Assembly: GCA_016786765.1 (NCBI GenBank)
Contig: JAEUUZ010000049.1
Location: 1 to 63,046 of the forward strand
DNA length: 63,046 nt
Source of the DNA: Chitinophagales bacterium
GTDB lineage: Bacteria; Bacteroidota; Bacteroidia; Chitinophagales; LD1
Direction: 5' to 3'
Shown here: positions 27,001-36,085 of the stretch, in pieces
How positions within the stretch are numbered: the stretch's first letter is position 1
Layout: the number at the start of each line of letters is the position of its first letter
The notes under the pieces: model-generated
Told to the model about the DNA's origin: nothing
What the model saw: only the letters and a program-made list of their open reading frames with translations
Databases searched by the model: none
Program-made: the position numbers and the translations under genes

Positions 27001-28417
27001 TTCCGGAGGTACTATAGCCATCGGATCTGCACCAATTGGCGCATACACCTACGAGTGGAATACGCAATCGGTATTGAACGACTCTACCATATCGAATCCA
27101 AACTTCAGCTATACAAACACCGGTGCTTCACAAATTTTCACCTTAACGGTTACCGCTTCTGACAATGGTTGTAAAGCTTCGGATGATGTTAATGTAACTG
27201 TTGATGCTCCGCAAGCAACAACTATTATCGCTAACGATCCAACCACTTTCTGTGATGGAGGAAGCGCAAACTTGGCCTCAAACGATCCGATTATTATTTC
27301 ATGGAATTGGTCAACAACCGAAACAACTCAATCGATTACGGTGAGTGCTTCAGGTACATACTCGTTAAATGGTTTTGATGCTAATCATTGCTATTATGAA
27401 AGCAATCCAATCATCATCAATGAAGTGCCAAATCCTACAGTAAACCTATCCGGTACTGGTGTTGTAGATGAATCGTGCTCCAACTATAAAGATGGCTCAA
27501 TTACAGTGCAAGCATCTAGTGGAACGCCTGCATACCAGTATGTGTGGAACACAACTCCTATACAAACAGGCAATGCAATCAGCAACTTAAGTCCGGGTAC
27601 CTACGATGTGCTCGTTACCGATTTAAATAATTGTACCGTAACCGGTTCTTACACCGTAAACACAGCCAACGTGTTTTTTGTGGTAGTAGATAGCGTTTGG
27701 CACGCATCCTGCTTTGGCTTTAGCGATGGTGCCATTTTTGCATCGGTTAACGGAGGAAACTCTCCTTACTCGTACGTTTGGTCGAATGGAAGTACTAAAC
27801 AAGATTTGACTAAAATTAAGGCCGGCAACTATTCGGTAACAGCAACCGATGGACAAGGTTGTAAAAATGATATGGCTGTTACGATTGGTGAGCCTGCTGA
27901 AATTGTTACAACAACTTCATCCAATTTAAGTATTAAATTTACTGAAGAAACCGACATAGATGTAACTGTAACACCGGGTACAGCCTATACCTATTTATGG
28001 TCGCCAGCGGCTTCGCTAAGTTGTTCTGATTGTGAAGATCCGCGCGCTTTCCCGGTAAGAACTACAGCTTACACGCTAATAGTGACCGACCCAACTACTT
28101 TGTGTAAGGATACCACCATTATCAAATTGGTTGTTGACCCGGCTAAGAAGGTATATATCCCGAATGCTTTCACACCTAACAACGACTCCAAGAACGATAC
28201 TTGGAAAGTTTTTGCATTTGGCGTAAAATATTTCCAAGCAACAGTGTTCAATAGATGGGGCGAAAAAGTCTTTGAATCGGCAGATATTTTAATCGGTTGG
28301 GATGGAACATTCAAGGGCGCTCCGGTACAACCTGGGATATACACCTACTTAGTAAATGTGACTTACCTCGATGGGGAAGTCGTTAAAAACCAAGGGAGCT
28401 TAACGGTATTAAAATAA
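24083..28417 (+). CDS. T9SS adhesin with two C-type lectin domains
   Basis: A 1444-residue exported protein. A signal peptide ends FSAFSQ (about 20). Two C-type lectin domains follow (about 25-200 and 287-460). Each has the mannose-type calcium/sugar motif EPN (Glu146-Pro-Asn; Glu407-Pro-Asn) and WND (Trp182-Asn-Asp; Trp440-Asn-Asp). Then come several PKD-like repeats (about 560-1100), two SprB-type repeats (about 1129-1195 and 1203-1270) and a CHU_C gliding-type domain (about 1356-1444: IPNAFTPNNDSKNDTW, then FNRWGEKVF), which is a T9SS type B signal that leaves proteins at the surface. A calcium-dependent glycan-binding adhesin is the natural reading. The start is the ATG at 24083, giving a normal signal peptide and lying behind the candidate promoter. 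A strong terminator follows at 28433. Confidence 0.9.
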   Translation: MKKQLFVFVLGLFSAFSAFSQTPQGCNIAAIRAAFANAGHYTELPVSGQSCSMYFVDNNSYDAATAESNANTLGAHMVVFNDAAENTNVVAALNAGGYLAGGATIWIGVKRVSTGNPLFYMLDGSSGNFTPGPATPSLYQNWSGGEPNNNDYQCSPGCLIGCNAYKCNNGEQCVQIYSGGQWNDLPCDETSKSVIEVNLCPQITASNDTIVCSGGAATLKARTILGSAPINQVWNPGALTGNFQIFYPTAPTAYVITSTDRYSCFATDTINVGINTGCNAPPAPKGCGIQAIRNAFTAAGNYTELPVSGQACSMYFIDENASDAATAEARANTLGAHLVVMNDATENANVVAGINAAGYLSSGQKVWIGYKRVGTNQTNFYSLDGSTGSFTPGAPSPTLFQNWSGGEPNNSGYSGCCNIFCNYTDCNGEQCVQIYSNGLWNDEDCSDGSSKSVVEVNLCPQLRGTANDTLMCNPAPINITTNTILGSVPYSYSWTPGGQTTPNITVTPPVGVTSYIARATDRYGCYGEDTTKANVVPISAPVISSVPTPPTVCVGQNIDIDFANTYSATAIQNWFFDGGTIAGTSGVLPYGVSWSSAGVKNVTMFITDQGCTSPMTTFPVTVNPSPTPTAGPDLQICSGVNANLGGATAANTTYSWNPPFGLSSGSISNPVFNVVNPGDTNLYYPYVVVATSNGCIGVDTVNLTLYPPVTSTFRVSKSAICSVETDSVIYTGKNSVGATYTWNFDGGTVVSGSGQGPYVVQWSTGGTKNITLDVTENGCPGTQGTQTVVVTQQPIANAGPDVSVCPATNQTLGVAAIGATTYFWDPPTFLSSTSTADPTFNGTNNTTANITQQYTLVATEGVCVSRDTVIVTLYNTPTSTFTASPTNLCVSQQSTTLTYTGNGTAGATYTWNFDGGTNTGTGQGPISVLWNTVGTKNVTLDVTQNGCPSSQTAIAINVGSPPTVDAGPDVNVCSGGTIAIGSAPIGAYTYEWNTQSVLNDSTISNPNFSYTNTGASQIFTLTVTASDNGCKASDDVNVTVDAPQATTIIANDPTTFCDGGSANLASNDPIIISWNWSTTETTQSITVSASGTYSLNGFDANHCYYESNPIIINEVPNPTVNLSGTGVVDESCSNYKDGSITVQASSGTPAYQYVWNTTPIQTGNAISNLSPGTYDVLVTDLNNCTVTGSYTVNTANVFFVVVDSVWHASCFGFSDGAIFASVNGGNSPYSYVWSNGSTKQDLTKIKAGNYSVTATDGQGCKNDMAVTIGEPAEIVTTTSSNLSIKFTEETDIDVTVTPGTAYTYLWSPAASLSCSDCEDPRAFPVRTTAYTLIVTDPTTLCKDTTIIKLVVDPAKKVYIPNAFTPNNDSKNDTWKVFAFGVKYFQATVFNRWGEKVFESADILIGWDGTFKGAPVQPGIYTYLVNVTYLDGEVVKNQGSLTVLK

Positions 28418-28432
28418 ACAACCCGAAGGCAT

Positions 28433-28471
28433 AAAAAAAACCACGAAGTCAAAAGCTTCGTGGTTTTTTTT
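28433..28471. terminator. strong bidirectional terminator
   Basis: Eight A residues, CCACGAAG (28441-28448), a 7-base loop, CTTCGTGG (28456-28463), then eight T residues. A textbook intrinsic terminator 16 bases past the adhesin stop; it separates the adhesin from the TonB-receptor gene. Confidence 0.92.
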
Positions 28472-28562
28472 GCATGTTTTTTTACAATAATATAACAATC
28501 TCTTTGTTTTTTTTATCTTCGGACACCATACTAAAAACCATTATCAACCAAACCTATTGAAC

Positions 28563-31397
28563 ATGAAAAGATGTATACTTTTCTCCATTTCATTTATTCT
28601 TGCAATTTCCGCTTTCGCTCAAACCAGAACAATCACCGGGCGTGTTGTTGACCCATCTACTAAGGAAAGCCTTTTTGGTGCATCAGTTATTGAAAAAGGG
28701 ACAACCAATGGCGTTACAACCGATGCAAACGGTGCATTCAGTTTACCGGTTTCAGCAGGAGCCAAAGCGCTAACCATTTCCTATATTGGCTATACCACCC
28801 GCGATTTAGCGTTAACAGCTACTACGAATTATGTGATTTATTTAGAGTCTTCTTCAATACTAACGAAAGATGTAACCGTAACCTCTACCCGAACACCTGA
28901 AACTGTAAAACAAGCCTCGGTACAAATCGAGAAAATGGGTATACGTGAAATCAAAAGTTCGGCTTCCGGTGACTTCTATCAAGGTATTGGAAACTTCAAA
29001 GGGATTGATGTGGTGTCTTCATCTTTTGCCTTCAAAACTATCAACTTAAGAGGTTTTGGTGGCACATCTGCTGTTCGTTCATTGCAAATTATTGATGGCG
29101 TAGATAACGCGGCTCCCGGTCTTAACTTTCCGGTAGGGAACTTAGTGGGGGTAAACGACTTAGATTTACAGAGCGTAGAAATTATCAGCGGTGCAGCTTC
29201 CGGTCTTTATGGAGCGAGCGCTTTGCAAGGAGTTATCAATATGCAATCCAAAAACCCGTTCGATTATCAAGGCTTTTCTGCCATGATTAAAGGTGGGGCT
29301 ACTACCAGACCCGCAGGGTATTATGAAGGTCAGTTCCGCTACGCACAAGCCTTTGGAAAAAACAAAAAATGGGCGTTCAAAGTAACGGGCTCCTATTTTC
29401 AAACAAAAGATTGGATTGCCGATGATGATTCTTTAAACCAATACGGAAATATTGAAAGCACGCAAAACATTTCAGAAATCCTAAGAAAAAGGGCATTACA
29501 AGACGTAAGTCCAACTTTTTCGCAAGAAGATAAAGACAAATTGATTCGACTTAACAATTGGCTAGATTTCAATCCTATAGCTAATCCCAACAACTTAGAC
29601 ATCGAAGCTCCGGGATACCAAGAGAAAACGTTAACCGATTACAATACCTACAGCTTAAAACTTGGTGCTGAGTTGCACTACAAAATTACCGAAAACACGG
29701 TTATTTCATACATGGGTAAATTTGGTATGGGATCAACAGTATATCAAGGGGTGAATCGTTACCAAATCAAAGACATTCAATTCCAGCAACATAAATTGGA
29801 GTTAAAAGGTAAAAACTTTTTCATTCGAGGTTATGGCGTTCTTGAAGATGCCGGCAATTCGTACGATATAAAATTCACCGGTATTAATATTTCAAAAGCA
29901 TCTTTTTCAGACTATATCACAGCCTTCAATACCTCATACTTTGATTCATTACGTGTTTATACAGATGGCTTTAATGCCGATAATGAAGCGAAAAACTGGA
30001 TGGTAGATTCGGCTAGGAAAGTAGCTATCGCTCACGCCAATGCTACAGGCTGGGTACAACCGGGCTCTTCACGTTTTGATTCGCTGCAAAAAGTGATTAC
30101 AAAAGATGGAAGATTATCGGGCTTAGGTTCTAAATTTATCGACAAATCTTCCATTTGGCATGTTGAAGGGCAATACAATTTTGACATTCTGAAAAAAGAC
30201 AAACTATTTAATTGGGATATGGCTGTAGGTGGTTCATACAGAATCTACTTGCCGAATTCAAGAGGAACTATTTTTGAAGATTCGTTAGTTAATCCGAACG
30301 ATACCATTGAAGGCGGAGCGCCAAATCCGGATGGAACCTATTATAAAATTAAAAACGATGAGTTTGCTTTCTATGCGCAATCGCAAATGAAATTTTGGGA
30401 TAACCATATCCGTTTAATCCTTACTGGACGATTCGATAAAAACGCCAATTTCAAAGCACGGTTTTCTCCGCGTGCAGCCTTGGTGTTTAATTTTGGCGAT
30501 CATACTTTCCGTGTTGGAGCAGCCACAGCATTCCGAAATCCTACATTACAAAACCAATATATCCACTTGAATTTGGGGCCAATTACATTGGTAGGTAACC
30601 TTTACGGAAACGACAATCTCTACACGCTGGAATCCTTGAAAGACTACAACAATTATCGAGATACAGCCGCCATACCAACGGCAGAACAAGCCATTAAATA
30701 CTTGCAAACGACCAAAGTAGAAGCGATGCGTCCGGAACGAGTGACTTCAATAGATTTTGGATACAAAGGCGATTATTTAAAGAAACGTTTGTCTATCGAC
30801 TTATCGGGTTACTATAGCTGGTACAAAGATTTCTTAGGCTTTACAAGAGTTGTATCGCCTAACATAGGAAAAGCAGGACAGCAATCCGGTGAAGATCAAA
30901 TCCTAGGACAAAACTACACTGTTCTTCAGATGACCGCCAACTCTTCAGGAACAGTTCCATCGTGGGGCGCTATGGTAGATGTCCGTTACTATATTGGTCG
31001 CGGCATTCGTCCATATTTCAACTATACCTACACCGATTTGAATGATAAAAACCTAAGTACTTCAGGCAATTTGGTGTTATCAGGATTCAATACGCCTAAA
31101 CATAAAATTAACGTAGGTGTTGAAGCTTATAAAGTTTGGAAAGGATTGGGATTCACCGCCAATTTCAAATGGGTTGATTCCTACGCTTACCAAAGTGCGT
31201 TTGCGGATGGGGTTGTACCTTCGTTCCATACCCTAGATTTACAAGTTGCTTACGAGTTTGAAAAACTCTTCTCTACGCTTCGTGCAGGTGGGTCAAACAT
31301 TTATAACAATATGCACATTGAGGCAGTGGGTTCTCCTAGAATTGGGGGGCTTTATTATGTGTCTTGGACATTTGACTACGGCAAATTTTTGAAATAA
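28563..31397 (+). CDS. TonB-dependent outer-membrane receptor
   Basis: A 944-residue receptor. A signal peptide ends ISAFAQ (about 20). A carboxypeptidase-D-like regulatory domain (about 21-105: RTITGRVVDPSTKESLFGAS) leads to the plug (about 106-235: LRGFGGTSAVRSLQIIDGVD, GAASGLYGASALQGVINMQS) and a 22-strand-type barrel to the C-terminus (WTFDYGKFLK). No SusD partner is adjacent, so it is not clearly a polysaccharide-locus SusC; siderophore, cofactor or peptide uptake are equally open. The ATG at 28563 is preferred over a TTG two codons earlier because it begins the MKRC signal peptide. TATCTTCG at 28514-28521 resembles a -7 box without a clear -33 partner. It is flanked by terminators on both sides, so monocistronic. 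Confidence 0.93.
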   Translation: MKRCILFSISFILAISAFAQTRTITGRVVDPSTKESLFGASVIEKGTTNGVTTDANGAFSLPVSAGAKALTISYIGYTTRDLALTATTNYVIYLESSSILTKDVTVTSTRTPETVKQASVQIEKMGIREIKSSASGDFYQGIGNFKGIDVVSSSFAFKTINLRGFGGTSAVRSLQIIDGVDNAAPGLNFPVGNLVGVNDLDLQSVEIISGAASGLYGASALQGVINMQSKNPFDYQGFSAMIKGGATTRPAGYYEGQFRYAQAFGKNKKWAFKVTGSYFQTKDWIADDDSLNQYGNIESTQNISEILRKRALQDVSPTFSQEDKDKLIRLNNWLDFNPIANPNNLDIEAPGYQEKTLTDYNTYSLKLGAELHYKITENTVISYMGKFGMGSTVYQGVNRYQIKDIQFQQHKLELKGKNFFIRGYGVLEDAGNSYDIKFTGINISKASFSDYITAFNTSYFDSLRVYTDGFNADNEAKNWMVDSARKVAIAHANATGWVQPGSSRFDSLQKVITKDGRLSGLGSKFIDKSSIWHVEGQYNFDILKKDKLFNWDMAVGGSYRIYLPNSRGTIFEDSLVNPNDTIEGGAPNPDGTYYKIKNDEFAFYAQSQMKFWDNHIRLILTGRFDKNANFKARFSPRAALVFNFGDHTFRVGAATAFRNPTLQNQYIHLNLGPITLVGNLYGNDNLYTLESLKDYNNYRDTAAIPTAEQAIKYLQTTKVEAMRPERVTSIDFGYKGDYLKKRLSIDLSGYYSWYKDFLGFTRVVSPNIGKAGQQSGEDQILGQNYTVLQMTANSSGTVPSWGAMVDVRYYIGRGIRPYFNYTYTDLNDKNLSTSGNLVLSGFNTPKHKINVGVEAYKVWKGLGFTANFKWVDSYAYQSAFADGVVPSFHTLDLQVAYEFEKLFSTLRAGGSNIYNNMHIEAVGSPRIGGLYYVSWTFDYGKFLK

Positions 31398-31415
31398 TCA
31401 ATAATGCTTTCTTTT

Positions 31416-31446
31416 AAAAACGCTCCAACTCTTTGGGGCGTTTTTT
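31416..31446 (+). terminator. intrinsic terminator of TonB receptor
   Basis: AAAAACGCTCC, 8-base loop AACTCTTT, GGGGCGTTTTTT (one G-T pair), 18 bases past the stop codon. Confidence 0.85.
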
Positions 31447-31465
31447 GTTTTAAATGTTACTTTCG
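31432..31465 (+). promoter_or_regulatory. candidate mfd promoter overlapping terminator
   Basis: TTTG (31432-31435, in the loop/arm of the preceding terminator), 22 bases, TACTTTCG (31458-31465), one mismatch from TAnnTTTG. It predicts a start near 31472 and a leader containing the hairpin at 31478-31500. Confidence 0.35.
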
Positions 31466-31477
31466 CAACTCATTTTC

Positions 31478-31500
31478 CCCGAAGCGGATTCCGTTTCGGG
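31478..31500. promoter_or_regulatory. hairpin in probable mfd leader
   Basis: CCCGAAGCGG-ATT-CCGTTTCGGG: a 10-bp stem with one G-T pair and a 3-base loop, 37 bases before the mfd ATG. It is followed by TTAATCGTTTTTG, so attenuation is conceivable, although the T-run is not immediate. Confidence 0.45.
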
Positions 31501-31537
31501 TTAATCGTTTTTGTGTAAACTGAAAACATTTACCGCT

Positions 31538-34500
31538 ATGCAATTATCAGACATCATAAAACAATATTCCTCGTCTTCCACAGTAGAGGCAGTGAACGCT
31601 TGGCTGAAAAACACAACTAGCGGAGATTTGCGGTTGATGGGCTTAGTAGAATCGAGCGATAGTTTTGTGGCTACAGGCGTTTTCAAAACAAGCACCTTTC
31701 ATCACGTTTTTGTATTGAACGATAAAGAAAGTGCCGCCTACTTTCAAAACAACTTGGCTTCACTTATCGAGAACAAAGACATTCTCTATTTCCCGGATTC
31801 GTTTAAACGTCCGCAGGAATTCGATGAACTGAATAACAACAATATTCTCATCCGTACCGAATCAGTGAATCGCCTCATCCACCCTAATTCCAAAGCCGAA
31901 TTGATGGTGACTTACCCTGAAGCCCTGATTGAAAAAGTAGTAACGGCTGAAAAGCTTAATGAACAATGCTTGCGCTTGGCTATTGGTGAAAATTTTGACG
32001 ATGACTTTGCCATTGATTTGTTGATTGAATTTGATTTCGAGCGTGTGGATTTTGTATATGAACCCGGCCAGTTCTCGATTCGCGGGGGGATCATTGATAT
32101 TTTTTCCTATGGCAATGAATTTCCATACCGTATCGAATTAGATGACGACACTATTGAATCCATCCGAACGTTCGATCCAAATTCGCAATTATCGCAAAAG
32201 AAAATTCAGAGTATTTCTATTGTGCCGAATGCGCAAACCTATTTCGGCAACGAATTTAAAATCCCGTTCACGCAAATTCTGCCTGCCAATACTGTGTTTT
32301 GGGTGAAAGACATGGGATTAGTGATGGAGGTAATGGAGCAGGCATTAGAGAAAGCCAATAAAAGCTACGAAGCCAACAAAGATAAGGTGTTCGATACAAA
32401 ACATCCCTTTCAAGACGGAACACCACAAGAGGTTTTTGTTACTTCAATTGATACCTTGCAAGAACTCAAAAAATTCCGCATTATTGAGTTTGGCAATAAA
32501 TCGTTTTTGAAAAATACGCAAACCGTTTCCTTTCATACTCGGCCGCAACCCTCTTTCAACAAAAACTTCGAATTGTTGATTACAGACCTGAAAGCCAACA
32601 CCGAAAAGGGCTACGAGAATTTTATCTTCTCGGAAAACGCAAAACAGATCGAACGCTTCTACGCTATTTTTGAAGATTTGAAAGCTGAAGTGAAATTCAC
32701 TCCTGTATACCACGCTATTCATCAGGGTTTCATAGACGATGATTTGAAAATGGCCTGCTACACAGATCATCAAATTTTTAATCGTTACCACAAATACAAT
32801 CTTCGTCAGGGCTTTTCCAAAGATTCGCAACTAGTGCTAAAAACCTTGAAGGAATTGAAACCGGGAGATTTTGTGACACACATTGATCATGGGGTTGGCG
32901 TATTTTCGGGCTTAGAAAAAATTGAAGTGGGCGGACAAATGCAAGAGGCCGTCCGTTTGATTTATTCCGGTAACGATGTGTTGTATGTGGGCATCCAATC
33001 GCTGCACAAAATTTCAAAGTATGTAGGAAAGGATGGAACGGAACCTCGTGTCAACAAACTTGGCACCGATACATGGAATAATCTTAAGAAAAAAACAAAA
33101 AAGCGAATCAAGGAATTAGCCTTCGATTTGATTCAGTTATACGCCAAACGCAAAGCACAACGAGGTTTCGCCTTCGCCCCCGACAACTATATGCAAACGG
33201 AATTGGAAGCTTCGTTTATGTATGAAGACACGCCCGATCAAGCGAAAGCCACGGAAGACGTGAAACGCGACATGGAAAAAATGTCGCCCATGGATCGCTT
33301 AGTATGTGGCGATGTAGGCTTCGGTAAAACTGAAGTAGCCATTCGTGCGGCATTCAAAGCCGTGTTGGATGGGAAACAGGTAGCTGTTTTAGTGCCCACC
33401 ACCATTCTAGCGATGCAGCATTTTAAAACGTTTAAGGAGCGTTTGGCTGAATTTCCGGTTACCGTTGACTACATTAATCGTTTTAAAACAGCGAAAGAGA
33501 AAAAAGAAACATTAAAAGCGTTGGCAGAAGGTAAAGTGGACATTTTGATTGGTACACATGGTATTGTTGGAAAATCAGTCAAATTCAAAGACCTGGGTTT
33601 AATGGTGATTGATGAAGAACAGAAGTTTGGTGTGGGGGTAAAAGAGACCCTTAAAGAATTACGAGCCACAGTTGATTCGCTTACCCTAACAGCTACACCA
33701 ATCCCAAGAACCTTGCAGTTTTCAATGATGGGAGCGCGTGATTTAAGTATTATCAATACACCACCACCTAACCGATTACCCGTTACTACTGAAGTTCAAA
33801 CGCTAAATCCGGACGTAATTCGCGAAGCCATTGAATATGAAGTTTACCGAGGCGGACAAGTATTCTTCGTACACAATCGCGTGAAGGACATTGCTGAAGT
33901 GAAGCTGATGCTGAAAAAAATTGTGCCGGACATAGAAATTGGTGTGGCTCACGGACAGCTAGAAGGTGAAGAACTCGAGAATATTTTAGTTCGGTTTATG
34001 AACAGAGAGTTTGATGTATTATTGTCTACGAATATCATTGAAGCCGGTATCGACATTCCGAATGCGAATACCATTATTGTAAACAATGCACATCATTTCG
34101 GGATGAGCGATTTGCATCAGTTGCGCGGCAGAGTTGGGCGTTCCAATAAAAAGGCATTCTGCTATTTATTAGCGCCACCACAATCTACACTCACGCAAGA
34201 AGCAAAACAACGTTTAAAAACATTGGAAGAATTTGCCGAACTCGGAAGTGGATTCAACATTGCCATGCGCGATATGGATATTCGCGGAGCAGGAAATTTA
34301 TTAGGCGCTGAACAGAGCGGTTTTATTGCCGACATTGGTTACGATGTGTATCACAAAATTTTGGAAGAAGCCATACGTGAACTGAAACAAACCGATTTCA
34401 AAGAGTTGTATCAAGACGAAATGAATCGCACCAACGATTATGTAAAAGACTGTGCTATTGAAACCGATTTAGAGATGTTGATTCCGGATGCGTATGTAAA

Positions 34501-34924
34501 GAACACGGCAGAGCGTATGATTCTTTACAAGCAACTCAACGAAACGAAAAACGAAGAAGAGTTGAAAAAATTCGAAGCCAACTTAGCCGATCGTTTCGGA
34601 AAAATTCCGAAGCAGATTTTTGAATTGTTTAATGGTGTTCGCTTGAAATGGATTGCCACACAACTAGGCATGGAACAAATGATTATCAAAGGTCGACACC
34701 TGCGCTGTTATTTCATATCAAACCAAGAATCTTCATTTTACAACTCACCTGTTTTTGGAAAAATCTTGGCTTATGTGCAACAACACAAAAAGGGTATTTA
34801 CTTACGCGAAACCGAAAAGTATTTGGTGTTAAACATTGAAGGCGTTACTTCCATGAAAGAAGCGAAAGAGCAATTGGAAAACATAGGTGCTTTTGTATTT
34901 GGAAAAGAAGAAGCAACCGGATAA
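31538..34924 (+). CDS. mfd: transcription-repair coupling factor Mfd
   Basis: A 1128-residue ATPase, close to usual Mfd length. The UvrB-like N-terminal part includes YEPGQFSIRGGIIDIF. The RNA-polymerase-interacting domain reads GDFVTHIDHGVGVFSGLEKI. The RecG-like motor has Walker A GDVGFGKTEVA, VIDEEQKFGV, TATPIPRTLQFSMMGARDLS and RGRVGRS. The C-terminal TRCF domain holds ERMILYKQLNE. Mfd removes stalled RNA polymerase at lesions and recruits UvrA. The ATG at 31538 is chosen over an in-frame TTG nine codons earlier. It is followed after 8 bases by a convergent hydrolase gene. Confidence 0.97.
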   Translation: MQLSDIIKQYSSSSTVEAVNAWLKNTTSGDLRLMGLVESSDSFVATGVFKTSTFHHVFVLNDKESAAYFQNNLASLIENKDILYFPDSFKRPQEFDELNNNNILIRTESVNRLIHPNSKAELMVTYPEALIEKVVTAEKLNEQCLRLAIGENFDDDFAIDLLIEFDFERVDFVYEPGQFSIRGGIIDIFSYGNEFPYRIELDDDTIESIRTFDPNSQLSQKKIQSISIVPNAQTYFGNEFKIPFTQILPANTVFWVKDMGLVMEVMEQALEKANKSYEANKDKVFDTKHPFQDGTPQEVFVTSIDTLQELKKFRIIEFGNKSFLKNTQTVSFHTRPQPSFNKNFELLITDLKANTEKGYENFIFSENAKQIERFYAIFEDLKAEVKFTPVYHAIHQGFIDDDLKMACYTDHQIFNRYHKYNLRQGFSKDSQLVLKTLKELKPGDFVTHIDHGVGVFSGLEKIEVGGQMQEAVRLIYSGNDVLYVGIQSLHKISKYVGKDGTEPRVNKLGTDTWNNLKKKTKKRIKELAFDLIQLYAKRKAQRGFAFAPDNYMQTELEASFMYEDTPDQAKATEDVKRDMEKMSPMDRLVCGDVGFGKTEVAIRAAFKAVLDGKQVAVLVPTTILAMQHFKTFKERLAEFPVTVDYINRFKTAKEKKETLKALAEGKVDILIGTHGIVGKSVKFKDLGLMVIDEEQKFGVGVKETLKELRATVDSLTLTATPIPRTLQFSMMGARDLSIINTPPPNRLPVTTEVQTLNPDVIREAIEYEVYRGGQVFFVHNRVKDIAEVKLMLKKIVPDIEIGVAHGQLEGEELENILVRFMNREFDVLLSTNIIEAGIDIPNANTIIVNNAHHFGMSDLHQLRGRVGRSNKKAFCYLLAPPQSTLTQEAKQRLKTLEEFAELGSGFNIAMRDMDIRGAGNLLGAEQSGFIADIGYDVYHKILEEAIRELKQTDFKELYQDEMNRTNDYVKDCAIETDLEMLIPDAYVKNTAERMILYKQLNETKNEEELKKFEANLADRFGKIPKQIFELFNGVRLKWIATQLGMEQMIIKGRHLRCYFISNQESSFYNSPVFGKILAYVQQHKKGIYLRETEKYLVLNIEGVTSMKEAKEQLENIGAFVFGKEEATG

Positions 34925-34932
34925 ACGGACAA

Positions 34933-35919
34933 CTATTTCTTTTTCAAGTACTCTGCAACCCGTAACGCAACATTTTTACGGATATCCATCCAATACAAAT
35001 TGTAATCCATCAAGTGCAAGACTTTCCAAGTTTGCACAAAGGGCACATTGGTTTTCACCCATAAATAATTGTTGTGGATTTGTGCTGTTGATTTAAATCG
35101 CTTTTTGGCTTTTACACTTAGCAACATTCCTCCGGAAGTACTTGCCGGAAGCGTATCAGTCGTCCACGAAATAGGATTTACGGAAGTTTTCCCTACAAGT
35201 AATGAGCCTTTCTCGGGAATATAGCCATGTTTGAAAGAGGCCCAAGTGATATAGCAGTTCGTTTCGCCAACTGATTTACAAGGTGTAAGCACAGAATACC
35301 ATTCCGGGAAAATCCCATACCCGATAATATAGGCGCAAACGAGTTGTTGTTTCATTTGGGGCGTGTCAAAATAATCTTTCAGCAATTGGCGTGCATGACG
35401 AGTTCCTTGGCTGTGGGAAGCAATAATAACAGGTCGCCCGTTATTGTAATGCGCCATATAATACTCAAAAGCACGTTTTACATCAGTATAGGCAAAATTG
35501 AGTGCTTCTTCTCCGGTGCCGGTTGTATCGTAGAAACATTTGATAATACCCTGTCTGTACCGTGGAGCATAAACACGTGCCACTTGATTAAAAGGAGATG
35601 CCTGAAACTGCACCGGCAATTTATCTAAACGCTTATTCAATTTGCTATCGTTTACATCGGCACACCAGGTTTTCCCTTTGCTGTAAAGGGTTGGATAGAT
35701 ATAAAATACGTCTACCGCTTTCAACGAATCACTCACCCATTTTTCGGATTTGGGAATAACATCAGCTTTATCGTTGTGGAACGGCAAGGCACTCCAATGC
35801 TTTGTGAGGCTGTAATCGGGTGCTGTGGGTTGATCGGCTGCTACAAATTTAGCGGGTAAGGTTTGGGGGAAACATGCCAACCTGATGCTTAAGAGTGTGA
35901 TTAAAATGCCTTTTTTCAT
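34933..35919 (-). CDS. DUF3089 alpha/beta-hydrolase-like exported protein
   Basis: A 328-residue protein with a hydrophobic N-terminus (about 3-16) ending near ACFPQ; Cys at LAC could be a lipid site but the lipobox is imperfect. The sequence fits DUF3089, an alpha/beta-hydrolase-like family: VDVFYIYPTLY, VARVYAPRYRQ, DVKRAFEYYM and the nucleophile-elbow-like IIASHSQGTRHA, whose serine is the probable catalytic residue. Substrate is unknown. The ATG at 35919 is preferred since it begins the signal sequence; ten upstream residues are not signal-like. Convergent with mfd (8-nt gap). Confidence 0.82.
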   Translation of the reverse strand: MKKGILITLLSIRLACFPQTLPAKFVAADQPTAPDYSLTKHWSALPFHNDKADVIPKSEKWVSDSLKAVDVFYIYPTLYSKGKTWCADVNDSKLNKRLDKLPVQFQASPFNQVARVYAPRYRQGIIKCFYDTTGTGEEALNFAYTDVKRAFEYYMAHYNNGRPVIIASHSQGTRHARQLLKDYFDTPQMKQQLVCAYIIGYGIFPEWYSVLTPCKSVGETNCYITWASFKHGYIPEKGSLLVGKTSVNPISWTTDTLPASTSGGMLLSVKAKKRFKSTAQIHNNYLWVKTNVPFVQTWKVLHLMDYNLYWMDIRKNVALRVAEYLKKK

Positions 35920-36085
35920 GTTTGTGAAAATAATAGGATATATGGACAATTACGATATTCCGAGTATTTGTTCTGTTTTGAAATGTTCCTCGCTTAAATT
36001 CTTCTACTGTTAGTACTTTTTTTGGGTCAAAAATTGTCTTTTCCATATTAAAATGTGAATATTTGGTTACCGAAAAACTAATACC

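Noticed and set aside
18619-31397. Polysaccharide utilisation locus (sulfatase, TonB receptor, lectin)
   Set aside because: No SusD, no glycosidase, and scpA plus the VWA pair lie between; terminators isolate the receptor gene.
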